DNA from: Catellatospora sichuanensis | Lineage (GTDB): Bacteria; Actinomycetota; Actinomycetes; Mycobacteriales; Micromonosporaceae | Direction: 5' to 3' | Length of the DNA stretch: 64,000 nt | Assembly (NCBI RefSeq): GCF_007483665.1 | Contig: NZ_ML660185.1 | Coordinates: 162,178-226,177 of the forward strand | Part shown: positions 23,829 through 32,064 of the stretch, piece by piece | How the letters are laid out: each line of letters opens with the position of its first letter | Numbering within the stretch: the first letter of the stretch is position 1 | Position numbers and translations under genes: made by a program | Notes under the pieces: generated by a model | Databases searched by the model: none | What the model saw: the letters and a program-made list of their open reading frames with translations, nothing else | Told to the model about the DNA's origin: nothing

Positions 23829-26573
23829 TCAGAGGAAGCGCCAGAGGCGGTCGGCGGCGGTGCCGTCGTCGGCGGTGACGATCTGCGCGCCCTGGGCCGT
23901 CGATGCACCGCTGACCGCCAGGACCTTGCCGCCGCCGGCACACTGGATGCGGAAGCAGCCGTTCGCGCTGTGGCGCAGGCGCCAGCGGTGGTCGGTGGTG
24001 CCGTTGTCGGCCCACTGCATGACGCGCGCTCCGGTGGCGGTGGACATGTTCTCCACGCCGAGCACCTTGGCACTGTTGCCGTTGCGGAATCGCAGGTAGC
24101 CGCCGGTGTCGACGACGGCGGTCCAGAGGTGGTCGGCGGTGCCGGTGTCGCCCCACTGCAGCACCAGGCCGCCGTCGGCGGTCGACATGTTCTGTACACC
24201 CAGGACCAGGCCGGAGGCGAGGTTCTGGATGCGGCGCGCACCCTCGGGCACGAAGCGCCAGAGGTTGTCGGTGCTGCCGTTGTCGGGGTCCTGCACGGCC
24301 TGCGCGCCGTTGGCGGTGGAGCCGCTGAGGATCGCCAGCACCTTGCCGGTGTGCACGTTGCGGAGCTTGTGCGAGCCGTCGCCGTTGTCCACGATCGTCC
24401 AGCGGTGGTCGGCGGTGCCGTTGTCGGCCCACTGCATGACGCGGGCGTTGTCGGCGGTGGACATGTTCTCCACGCCGAGCACCTTGCCGCTGTGGGCGTT
24501 GCGCAGCCGCAGCGCCGAGCCGTCGACGATCAGCTCCCAGTTGTGGTCGGCGGTGCCGTTGTCGGTCCACTGCACGGCGAGCCCGCCGTCCGCCGTGGAC
24601 ATGTTCTGCACCCCGAGGACCAGCCCGCTGGCCGCGTTGGCCAGCCGGAACACCGCGCCCGCGGTGGTGCCGCCCTGCCCGGAGGCGTTCCAGTAGACCG
24701 TGTAGTTGTAGCCGTGTGCGTCGTAGAACGGGGCGAGATTGACCGTCGTGCCGTTGGCGGTGGCGGTGAACGCCAGCGAGGTGGTGTTACTGCGGGTCAC
24801 CGTGCTCGTGGTGAGGCTGGGCAGCGCGGACAGGGCCGTGTTGCCGTAGTTGCCGGCGAGCACGACCGGGCCGTAGGTGACCGCGGAGACGTTGGCGTTG
24901 TCGTTGGCCGCCTTCATGACGACCCGCATGGGCAGCCGGACGGTCACCGTGTCGCCCGACGTCCAGGACCGCGTCAGGGTGGCATAGCTGCCCGGCGTCG
25001 TGGTGATGCTCTGGGCGACGCCGTTGACGCTGACGGTGGCGCCGGTGGTCCAGCCGGGGATGCGCAGCCGCATCGACCAGGACCCGCTGACGCTGCCCGT
25101 CACCTGGAGGGTGGTGGTGTCACTGACCGGGTAGGTGGTCGTCTGGGTGACGGTGATTCCGCGGGAGGACCAGGTCAGCACCGAGGGCGTGTACAGGTTC
25201 ACGGTCAGCGTGGTGCCGTTGTAGAAGTAGATCGAGTCCATCAGCTTCGTATTGGTCTCGATGCCCGTGCCCTGGCAGCACCAGAAGGTGGTGTAGTCGG
25301 TGCTCCAGGTGCCCCCGCCCCACGCCGGGCCGACGCCGCGGCGGCCGCCGGGGTTCAGCGGGGTGAAGTAGGTGAAGTGCCCGTGGCTGTCGGCCGGGTT
25401 CTGCTGGCCGATCAGGTGGTTGAGCAGCGCGCGCTCGTAGAAGTCGAAGTACGCGGCCTGGTTCGGGTTGACCAGCCACAGCTCGCGGGCCAGCTTGAGC
25501 ATGTTGTACGTGTTGCACGCCTCGGCGGTGTCGGTGTTGAGGTAAGCGGCGATGGCGTTCGGGGCGCGGAAGTGCTCGGCCTGGCTGTTGCCGCCGATGG
25601 CGTACGTGTGGGCGTTGACCGTGATGTTCCAGGCGTTGGTCGCGATGTCGCGGTAACGGGTGGTTCCGGTGGCCTTGTATTCGCGGGCCGCGCCGATCCA
25701 CTTGGGCACCTGGGTGTTCGCGTGCAGGCCGTTGAGCTGATCCTGGTTGGCGGCGAGCGGGTTGAACACCGTGGCGTGGTCGAACCGCTGCGCGGCGGTC
25801 AGCCACCGGGCATCGCCGGTCTGCTGGTAGAGGTCGGCCAGCACGGCGTTCATGCCGCCGAACTCCGTGCCCAGCATGGCCTGCATCTGCGAGCTGCTGA
25901 GCCGCCCGGTGCGCCAGTCGACCCAGCCGGCCAGCGCCAGCAGCACGTCGCGGGCCTGGGTGCTGCCGAGGTATCGCCACACGTCGAGCAGGCCGGCCAG
26001 GGTCTTGTGGAGGGCGTAGTAAGGCACGTTGCCGTTGGACAGGGTTCGTGCCTCGAGGGCGGTGAAATCGGACTCGGGGAAACCCGACAGGTACCCGGCG
26101 GTGAACCCGGCCGCGGCGTTGTTGGCCTGGCAGGCGGCCAGGGCGGCGACCATCTGGTTGGCCTTGTCACGGCAGGTGGTGTCGCCGAGCACGGCCCAGG
26201 CCTGGGCCCATGCGGTGAGGAAGTGGCCCTGGCTGTGGCTGCGGAACGGGAAGGTGGGGGCCTCCCAGCCGCCGGTGGCCGCGGCGCCGTTGGTGGACAG
26301 GCGGTGGTTGGCGCGGAACACGTACATCAGCCGGTCGACGTTGACGTCGCGCAGGTAACTCAGGGTGCGGTTCTGGTTGTCCAGCCAGCGGCCGCTGGTG
26401 AGCCGCACCTGGCTGAGATCGAAGGCGTACGCCGAGACGCCGAGGTCGGCGCGGGCCGGGGGGATCGCCGCGGCGGCGGCCTCGGTGGCGGCGAGGGCGG
26501 GTACGGCGGTGGCCGCGGTGGCGACGCCGGTGGCCTGGAGCAGACGCCGGCGGCTGAGGGACGGTGACCACAT
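23829..26573 (-). CDS. Tat-exported GH127 beta-L-arabinofuranosidase with ricin-like domains
   Basis: The protein has 914 residues. A Tat-type signal ('SRRRLLQATGVATAATAVPALAA') is followed by a GH127 alpha/alpha barrel and beta-sandwich region (about 45-640), with 'FPFRSHSQGHFL', 'EFGGMNAVLADLY', 'EACNTYNMLKLAREL' and 'TTFWCCQGTGIE'. E351, C353, C432 and C433 line up with the Glu-Cys...Cys-Cys zinc site of the Bifidobacterium enzyme HypBA1, where the first Cys of the pair is the nucleophile. Two tandem ricin-like domains (about 650-785 and 788-914) are repeats of 'SGLVLGVQNMSTADGG'. GH127 releases beta-linked L-arabinofuranose, for example from plant hydroxyproline-rich glycoproteins. I chose the ATG at 26573 for its AGGAG site and Tat motif. 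Confidence 0.92.
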   Translation of the reverse strand: MWSPSLSRRRLLQATGVATAATAVPALAATEAAAAAIPPARADLGVSAYAFDLSQVRLTSGRWLDNQNRTLSYLRDVNVDRLMYVFRANHRLSTNGAAATGGWEAPTFPFRSHSQGHFLTAWAQAWAVLGDTTCRDKANQMVAALAACQANNAAAGFTAGYLSGFPESDFTALEARTLSNGNVPYYALHKTLAGLLDVWRYLGSTQARDVLLALAGWVDWRTGRLSSSQMQAMLGTEFGGMNAVLADLYQQTGDARWLTAAQRFDHATVFNPLAANQDQLNGLHANTQVPKWIGAAREYKATGTTRYRDIATNAWNITVNAHTYAIGGNSQAEHFRAPNAIAAYLNTDTAEACNTYNMLKLARELWLVNPNQAAYFDFYERALLNHLIGQQNPADSHGHFTYFTPLNPGGRRGVGPAWGGGTWSTDYTTFWCCQGTGIETNTKLMDSIYFYNGTTLTVNLYTPSVLTWSSRGITVTQTTTYPVSDTTTLQVTGSVSGSWSMRLRIPGWTTGATVSVNGVAQSITTTPGSYATLTRSWTSGDTVTVRLPMRVVMKAANDNANVSAVTYGPVVLAGNYGNTALSALPSLTTSTVTRSNTTSLAFTATANGTTVNLAPFYDAHGYNYTVYWNASGQGGTTAGAVFRLANAASGLVLGVQNMSTADGGLAVQWTDNGTADHNWELIVDGSALRLRNAHSGKVLGVENMSTADNARVMQWADNGTADHRWTIVDNGDGSHKLRNVHTGKVLAILSGSTANGAQAVQDPDNGSTDNLWRFVPEGARRIQNLASGLVLGVQNMSTADGGLVLQWGDTGTADHLWTAVVDTGGYLRFRNGNSAKVLGVENMSTATGARVMQWADNGTTDHRWRLRHSANGCFRIQCAGGGKVLAVSGASTAQGAQIVTADDGTAADRLWRFL

Positions 26574-26611
26574 AGGAGAGCTCCTTGACGGGGTTGGTGG
26601 TAACGGAAGCG

Positions 26612-26625
26612 AGTTACCGATCACA
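26612..26625 (+). promoter_or_regulatory. Arabinose-type LacI operator in the GH127 leader
   Basis: AGTTACCGATCACA fits the consensus TGTTANCGNTCACA deduced from the other three sites. It lies about 40 bp upstream of the GH127 start, downstream of the predicted promoter, where bound protein could act as a roadblock. Confidence 0.5.
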
Positions 26626-26720
26626 CGTTTGCCAGGGGATGTGTCGACAAAGCAACCGCGCTGCCTCATGCAGAGCAGGTAGAAGCGGCATGCATCGTGT
26701 GCCCTCGATCCCGCCCCATG

Positions 26721-26749
26721 AATGTGACCGATAACAATCCGGGCGTCAA
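26721..26749 (-). promoter_or_regulatory. GH127 promoter with overlapping LacI operator
   Basis: Read on the minus strand, TTGACG (26749-26744), a 17-base spacer and CACATT (26726-26721) form a promoter. The operator TGTGACCGATAACA (26723-26736, plus strand) covers the spacer and -10. The arrangement copies the araB promoter, including the TCTTGACGC context of the -35. The site is also within reach of the divergent second lacI gene. Confidence 0.6.
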
Positions 26750-26825
26750 GACGTTCCGAAAATGTTTCCGCTCGGTTGCTGGTCGGCGTTGGGTTCGACG
26801 GCGAAGGCGAAGATCGTAGGTGGGG

Positions 26826-26831
26826 TACGAT
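26826..26831 (+). promoter_or_regulatory. -10 element shared by the paired lacI genes (copy 2)
   Basis: TACGAT lies 25 bases before the ATG of the second lacI gene in a leader almost identical to that of copy 1 (22402). No clear -35 is visible. Confidence 0.45.
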
Positions 26832-26850
26832 GCGCCGACAGGGGGTCACC

Positions 26851-27879
26851 ATGAGTCAGCAGCCGGCCGCCCGAGCGGCGGTGATCAAGGACGTCGCGCG
26901 CCTGGCCGGCGTGTCGCACCAGACCGTGTCCCGGGTCCTGAACGACCACCCGAGCGTGCGCGACGAGACCCGCGAGCGGGTGCTGCGCGCGGTGCAGCAG
27001 CTCAACTACCGCCCGAACGCGCTGGCCCGAGGCTTGGCCGGGCGGCGATCGCGGGTCATCGGCGTGGTCAGCTTCGACACCATCCTGCACGGCCCCGCCG
27101 CCACCCTGCTCGGCATCGAGCGGGCCGCCCGGCGCGCCGGGTACGGCATCAGCATCGTGGCGCTGGAGCGGCTCGACCGCAGCGGGGTGGTCGAGGCGGT
27201 GAACCGGCTGACGGAGCAGTCCGTGGCCGGTGTCGTGATCATCGCGCCACTGCTGACGGCGGCCGCTGCGGCGAGCAGCCTGCCGACCGGCGTGCCGGCG
27301 GTCGTGGTCGAGTCGGACATGGCCGGTGACCTGCCGACCATCTCCGTCGATCAGGTCGCCGGCGCGCGGCTGGCAGTCGATCACCTGCTGGAGCTGGGAC
27401 ATGAGACGGTGTGGCACCTGTCCGGGCCCAAGGACTGGCTGGAGGCCCGGGACCGGATCGACGGCTGGCGGATGTCGCTGGAGGCAGCCGGCCGGCGCGT
27501 CCCGCCGGTGCTCGCCGGTGACTGGAGCCCGCGGTCGGGCTACGAGGCGGGCCGGGAGCTCGCAGAACGCGGCGACGTGACCGCCGTGTTCTGCGCCAAC
27601 GACCAGCAGGCACTGGGCATGCTGCGGGCGCTGCACGAGCGCGGCGTGCGGGTGCCGGAGGACGTGAGCGTCGTCGGCTTCGACGACATCCCCGAGGCCG
27701 CATACCTGTCGCCGCCGCTGACCACCGTGCGGCAGGACTTCGACGAGGTCGGCCGCCGCTGCCTGGCGGCACTGCTGGAACTGCTCGGCGTCGACCGCCC
27801 GCCGGGCGTGCCGCGCCACCCCCGGGTGCCGCCGTCACTGGTGGTGCGCGCCAGCAGCGGCCCGCCACCCGCGCCCTGA
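26851..27879 (+). CDS. LacI family transcriptional regulator (copy 2)
   Basis: This 342-residue paralogue of the regulator at 22428 has HTH 'IKDVARLAGVSHQTVSRVLNDHPSV', hinge 'LNYRPNALARGLAGRRS' and a PBP type 1 ligand domain. The recognition helix region differs from copy 1 only at N/D after VLN, so both probably read the same operator. It is divergent from the GH127 gene across 277 bp that hold two of the four arabinose-type operators. A likely role is repression of GH127 and of itself, with cross-control of the ara operon. Ligand-pocket differences (Y/H, K/R, H/S, I/M) may tune inducer choice. Confidence 0.93.
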   Translation: MSQQPAARAAVIKDVARLAGVSHQTVSRVLNDHPSVRDETRERVLRAVQQLNYRPNALARGLAGRRSRVIGVVSFDTILHGPAATLLGIERAARRAGYGISIVALERLDRSGVVEAVNRLTEQSVAGVVIIAPLLTAAAAASSLPTGVPAVVVESDMAGDLPTISVDQVAGARLAVDHLLELGHETVWHLSGPKDWLEARDRIDGWRMSLEAAGRRVPPVLAGDWSPRSGYEAGRELAERGDVTAVFCANDQQALGMLRALHERGVRVPEDVSVVGFDDIPEAAYLSPPLTTVRQDFDEVGRRCLAALLELLGVDRPPGVPRHPRVPPSLVVRASSGPPPAP

Positions 27880-28079
27880 CGGCGGATCCGAACTCCGCAC
27901 CGCTCAGCGTCGGTCGACCAGCCGTATCCACGAGCGGACCTTGATCCGGCCTATGGGGGCGGCATCCTCGACAGCGGCAGAACGGATCACCATCACAGGC
28001 TACTGATCACCCGGGGCGGCGTGGGAGTTGTCTTCGCCATATTCATGCACTGGGGGTGCAGATATCTTCGCGGATCCGT

Positions 28080-28091
28080 TACCGTGACGCC
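28080..28091 (+). promoter_or_regulatory. Leaderless -10 element of the DUF2855 gene
   Basis: TACCGT at 28080-28085 lies 6 bases before GTG 28092, supporting that start over the GTG at 28056. Confidence 0.5.
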
Positions 28092-29159
28092 GTGACGGAA
28101 TCGTGGACCCTCGCCATCGCACGTGACGACCTGTCCCGCACCGAGCTGGTGCGCCACCCGCTGCCCGACCTCGCCGACGGCGAAGCCCTGCTGCGGGTGG
28201 ACCGGGTCGGCATGACCGCGAACAACGTGACCTACGCCGTGCTCGGCGACGCCTACCGCTACTGGGACTTCTTCCCGGCCGCCACCGCGGGCCTCGACGA
28301 GCGGTGGGGACTGGGGCCGCTGTGGGGATTCAGCGAGGTAGTGGCCTCACACGCGGACGGGGTGCCGGTCGGGCAGCGCCTTTACGGCTACCTGCCGCCC
28401 GCCGGTCACCTGATCGTGCGGCCGGGCCGGGTCGACGAGCGCGGTTTCCGCGACGCCAGCCCGCACCGTGCGCCGCTGCCGTCGCCGTACAACGCGTACG
28501 CGGCTACCACCGGCGATCCTGCGTACGCCGCGGACCAGGAGGATCTGCTGATCCTGTTCCGGCCGCTGTTCGTGACCTCGGCGATGCTCGCCGACCGGTT
28601 GCAGGACAACGGCTTCCACGGAGCCGGCACGCTGGTGCTGTCCTCGGCGTCGAGCAAGACCGCGTACGCCGCCGCCTTCGAGCTGCAGGGCAAGGGCCCG
28701 CGCCTGATCGGCCTCACCTCGCCCGGCAACGTGGCCTTCACCCGTGAACTGGGCTGCTACGACGCCGTGCTGCCGTACGACGGGATCGGCGAACTCGACC
28801 CGACCGCCCCGACGGCGTACCTCGACCTGTCCGCGAACCCGGACACGCGCGCGGCGCTGCGCGCCCACCTCGGCGACCGCCTCGTGCACGACGTGGCCGT
28901 GGGCCTGACCCACCAGGAGCGGGCGACCGACGCGCCCGCGGTGTTCTTCGCCCCGGACCAGATCCGCAAGCGCACGCTCGACTGGGGCCGCCCGGAGCTG
29001 GACCGGCGGCTCGCCGAGTCCTGGCACCGCTTCGCCGCGGTGGCCGAGCGATGGGTCGACATCACGGTCAGCCACGGGCCGGACGGGCTGCGCGACGCCT
29101 GGCTCGGCATGCTCGCAGGCACGACCCCGCCGCGGGTCGGCCACATCATCTCCCTGTGA
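28092..29159 (+). CDS. DUF2855 family protein (MDR-like)
   Basis: The 355-residue protein matches the DUF2855 pattern: 'WTLAIARDDLSRTELVRHPLPDLADGEALLRVDRVGMTANNVTYAVLGDAYRYWDFFPA' near the N-terminus and 'FVTSAMLADRLQDN' with 'GAGTLVLSSASSKTAYAAAFEL' in the middle. The fold resembles medium-chain dehydrogenase/quinone reductases, with a GroES-like N-terminal part and a nucleotide-binding-like second part. The glycine-rich NAD(P) motif is poorly conserved ('SSASSKTA'). Function is unknown. It stands alone between the arabinose locus and a convergent YdeI gene. Confidence 0.85.
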   Translation: MTESWTLAIARDDLSRTELVRHPLPDLADGEALLRVDRVGMTANNVTYAVLGDAYRYWDFFPAATAGLDERWGLGPLWGFSEVVASHADGVPVGQRLYGYLPPAGHLIVRPGRVDERGFRDASPHRAPLPSPYNAYAATTGDPAYAADQEDLLILFRPLFVTSAMLADRLQDNGFHGAGTLVLSSASSKTAYAAAFELQGKGPRLIGLTSPGNVAFTRELGCYDAVLPYDGIGELDPTAPTAYLDLSANPDTRAALRAHLGDRLVHDVAVGLTHQERATDAPAVFFAPDQIRKRTLDWGRPELDRRLAESWHRFAAVAERWVDITVSHGPDGLRDAWLGMLAGTTPPRVGHIISL

Positions 29160-29202
29160 CAACCGGACGGGAAGTAGGCGGCCACCGTCGTCGTGACCCG
29201 GT

Positions 29203-29766
29203 TCAGGGGCGGGGGCGCTTGCCTGCGGCGAGGTCGGCGATCGCTTTGTTGAGGCGGGTGGCGCGGGTCCCGGGTGTCGTGGCCTTGAGCAGCGGGAGCA
29301 TCACCAGGTACTGATCGGTCTTGCCGAGCTGCGTGTAGAACGCCCCGGCAGCCTGGTCCGCTGCCAGCGCCGCGGCGAGGTCCGGGGGCACGGTTGCTTC
29401 GCTCTGCTTGACGTACGCGGCGTCCCAGCGCCCGTCGGCCTTGGCCGCCTCGACCTCGGCCAGGCCCGGCGCGCGCACCCGCCCCTGCGCCATGAGCGCC
29501 TCCATGCGCTCCACGTTCACGCGCGACCACGAGCCCTTGGGTCTGCGGCGCGAATACCGCTGCAGGAAGTGATCGGCGTCGAGGGATTTGCGGATGCTGT
29601 CGATCCAGCCGAAGCACAGGGCCACGTCGGCCGCCTCGGTCACGCAGATCGCGGGCTGCCGTGCGTTCTTCTTGCGGACCTTCAGCCACGCGCCGTCAGG
29701 GCTGCCGTGGTGCTCGGCCAGCCAGGCCTCCCACTGGTCGGGTTGCTCGAAGCTCAGGATCTCCAC
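29203..29766 (-). CDS. YdeI/OmdA family protein
   Basis: The 187-residue soluble protein contains the YdeI/OmpD-associated signature 'DGAWLKVRKKNARQPAICVTEAADVALCFGWIDSIRKSLDADHFLQRYSRRRPKGSWSRVNVERMEALMAQGRV'. The C-terminal half, 'VPPDLAAALAADQAAGAFYTQLGKTDQYLVMLPLLKATTPGTRATRLNKAIADLAAG', is the bacteriocin-protection (OmdA) domain. Family members affect resistance to cationic peptides, but the biochemical activity is unknown. The start is GTG 29766, supported by TAGAGT 7 bases upstream (leaderless). Confidence 0.88.
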   Translation of the reverse strand: MEILSFEQPDQWEAWLAEHHGSPDGAWLKVRKKNARQPAICVTEAADVALCFGWIDSIRKSLDADHFLQRYSRRRPKGSWSRVNVERMEALMAQGRVRAPGLAEVEAAKADGRWDAAYVKQSEATVPPDLAAALAADQAAGAFYTQLGKTDQYLVMLPLLKATTPGTRATRLNKAIADLAAGKRPRP

Positions 29767-29826
29767 ACCGGCGACTCTAGGCGCTGCGGCCGACAGATGA
29801 TCGAGACAGGTGCGGTCCCGGCGCGA

Positions 29827-29861
29827 CCGTCCGGCCGGTCCTGGTCGGACCGGCCGGACGG
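29827..29861. terminator. Perfect 15-bp hairpin terminator
   Basis: CCGTCCGGCCGGTCC (29827-29841) pairs exactly with 29847-29861 around a 5-base loop. It lies 6 bases after the stop of the minus-strand hydrolase gene (29867). Confidence 0.65.
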
Positions 29862-29866
29862 CGGGA

Positions 29867-31885
29867 TCAGCGGGTCGTGCAGAGGTTGCCGTTGAGCTTG
29901 AACAGCGGCGGGAGCACGTTCGGTCCCTGGTAGTTCCCGACGTAGCCGACGTTCACGGTGGCGCCCGGCGCGATTACCTTGTTGAAGTCGGCGTTGGACA
30001 CGGTGACCGCCGAACCGGTCTGCGTCCAGGTGCCGTTCCAGCCGCTGCCGAGCTGCTGCCAGGCCGTCGGCCAGCTGAACGCCAGAGTCCACGTGTCCAC
30101 CGGGTTGGTGCCGGTGTTCGTGATGTCGATGCTGCCGACGTACCCGTTGCCCCAGTTGCTGGCGTCGGTCAGGGTGACCGCGCACGGTGCGGCGGTGGGT
30201 GTGCCGGTCTGGAAGGTCACCGGCGGTGACGCCCAGGAGACCCGGCCGGAGCCGTCCCGCGCGACGATGTTGGCCGTGTACCGCGTGCCGGGCGCGAGGT
30301 TGTGCACGGTGAACGTGGTCCCCGTGGTCTCGCCCCATTGCTCGCTGATCGTGCCGAGCTGGCGGTGGATCTCGTACTTGAGCCCGGCGGCTGCGGCGGG
30401 CCAGGTGAGCGTGGCGGTGGTGGCTGCGACACCGGAGGCGGCCGGGCGGCCGGGTGTCGCCGGACGAGCCGTGGACCCCGCCGGACGCAGGACGAGCGTG
30501 GTGAGGGAGTTCGGCGCCAGCGTCACCGACGTGGCGCTGCCGGAGCCGGTCGTGATGGCGGTGTCGCCGTTGCCGAAGGTGTGCACCTGGGCGGTCGCGG
30601 CGGGGGAGTATCCGGCGTAGCTCAGGCTGACCTGCTTGCTCGCGGCCTCGTCGGTGTTGGCGAGCAGCACCGCGAGATCGCCGTTGGCGCGCCGGGCGGC
30701 GTGCGCCCGGATCGCCGGGTCGGACGTTCCCGCCCGGATGAGCTGGTCACCGGCCTTGACGAAACGCGACGTCATGGCCAGCCCGAAGTACGGCGCGAAC
30801 GGGGTGTTCAGCGGGGGTTCGCAGACGGTGCCGTCGGCGTTGCAGGAGGCGCTGGAGAGCAGGCCGAAGTCGCCGTAGTCGGTGTGTCCGGCCACCGTGG
30901 ACACCGTGCCGATGCCGTTGTGCACGTTCCACCAGTCGATGTTGAACACGCCCGCGGCGAGCAGGCTCGCGTAGGCGTCGGCGGCGAACAGCGCGCCGGG
31001 CTGGGTGTTCTGGCCGTACCCGGTGTTGATCTCGGTGAGCGCGATGCCGAGGTTCTTGCCCGCGTAGCGGTTGATCTGCTGGCGGGCCAGCCAGACCGCG
31101 TCGGTCACCTGTGCCGTCTTGGACAGCGCCTCGGCGGAGGAGGAGCCGCCCGGATACCAGTGCAGGATCGCGAAGTCGACGGACGGGCCCGCGATGGACA
31201 GCACGACCTGGTTCCAGGTTCCGGCGTCGCCACCGGCCACGATGCCGTCGGGCCAGTTGCCCGGCGTGGTGAGCACGATGCCGATCTTGATGGTGGGGTC
31301 GACGGCCTTCATCGCCTCGGCGTACTGCTTGGCGACGGTGGCGTAGCCGGCCGGGCTCTTGTCGGCGTGGTCGTCGGCCTCCCAGTTCGCGCCGTAGTGG
31401 CCGTTGCCGTAGAGCTCGTTGCCGATCTCCCAGTACTTCACGCCGTAGTTCTTCTCGACGTTGGCGTAGCGCACCCAGTCGGCCGCCTCCTGCGGCGTGC
31501 CGGTGCCGTAGTTGGCGATCACCATGGCCTGCGCGCCGGCGCGCTGCACACCGGCCATGAAGTGGTCGAAGTCGGTGTCCGGAGCGACGTAGCCGCCGGG
31601 CGCGGTGTTGTCCTTCCAGTGGTAGATGTCCGAGTAGGACCCGCCGGGGTAGCGCATGGTCTGCACGCCCGCGTCCTTCATCAGGTCCGCGACCGCGTTG
31701 GTGCCGAGTTGCGAGTCCCAGACGGCATGGTTGACGCCGATCGCGGCGTCGCCGACCGTCTCCAGCCCGGCTCGGGCGTTGACGGTCACGGTCACGGCGG
31801 GCTCGGCGGCCGCCGTCTGGGTCGGGACGGCGAGGGTTGCCGCTGCCAGCGTGAACGCCAGCAGGGCGGTGCGGCTCTTTCTCAT
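29867..31885 (-). CDS. Secreted clan GH-A glycoside hydrolase with FN3 and CBM2
   Basis: The 672-residue protein has a signal peptide (about 1-28, 'ALLAFTLAAATLAVPTQTAAA') and a TIM-barrel catalytic domain (about 35-460). 'YWEIGNELYG' (predicted acid/base E157) and 'IALTEINTGYG' (predicted nucleophile E285) match the clan-A Asn-Glu/Glu pattern, and 'MRYPGGSYSDIYHW' recalls alpha-L-arabinofuranosidase-like enzymes. A fibronectin type III domain (about 480-565) and a cellulose-binding CBM2 (about 570-672, with bracketing cysteines) follow. The exact family number and substrate are uncertain; arabinoxylan is plausible. A strong AAAGGAGG site marks the start. A CebR-like operator and a TTGACA -35 lie just upstream. 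Confidence 0.82.
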   Translation of the reverse strand: MRKSRTALLAFTLAAATLAVPTQTAAAEPAVTVTVNARAGLETVGDAAIGVNHAVWDSQLGTNAVADLMKDAGVQTMRYPGGSYSDIYHWKDNTAPGGYVAPDTDFDHFMAGVQRAGAQAMVIANYGTGTPQEAADWVRYANVEKNYGVKYWEIGNELYGNGHYGANWEADDHADKSPAGYATVAKQYAEAMKAVDPTIKIGIVLTTPGNWPDGIVAGGDAGTWNQVVLSIAGPSVDFAILHWYPGGSSSAEALSKTAQVTDAVWLARQQINRYAGKNLGIALTEINTGYGQNTQPGALFAADAYASLLAAGVFNIDWWNVHNGIGTVSTVAGHTDYGDFGLLSSASCNADGTVCEPPLNTPFAPYFGLAMTSRFVKAGDQLIRAGTSDPAIRAHAARRANGDLAVLLANTDEAASKQVSLSYAGYSPAATAQVHTFGNGDTAITTGSGSATSVTLAPNSLTTLVLRPAGSTARPATPGRPAASGVAATTATLTWPAAAAGLKYEIHRQLGTISEQWGETTGTTFTVHNLAPGTRYTANIVARDGSGRVSWASPPVTFQTGTPTAAPCAVTLTDASNWGNGYVGSIDITNTGTNPVDTWTLAFSWPTAWQQLGSGWNGTWTQTGSAVTVSNADFNKVIAPGATVNVGYVGNYQGPNVLPPLFKLNGNLCTTR

Positions 31886-31913
31886 CGTCGGACCTCCTTT
31901 CGGGAGCAGTGAT

Positions 31914-31927
31914 TGGAAGCGCTCCCA
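31914..31927. promoter_or_regulatory. CebR-like operator upstream of the FN3-CBM2 hydrolase
   Basis: TGGAAGCGCTCCCA matches 13 of 14 bases of TGGGAGCGCTCCCA, the operator recognised by the LacI-family cellobiose repressor CebR in Streptomyces. It sits just downstream of a TTGACA -35 (31951-31956, minus strand), where binding would block initiation. No cebR homologue is present in the window. Confidence 0.65.
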
Positions 31928-32064
31928 AGAGTCGTACGCCCATCGATCCATGTCAACTGTGCGAAGCGGACAGATCTGCTGGCAGATCAACGTCGCTAAA
32001 TCGAAAGAGGGCGATGCCTGCCCTAGATTGACGGCACCCTGTCCCACCTCGTCGGAGGTACTCC

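Noticed and set aside
23568-26567. 999-codon plus-strand frame opposite GH127
   Set aside because: Repetitive Val/Gly/Ala-rich antisense translation of the GH127 gene, with no recognisable domain.
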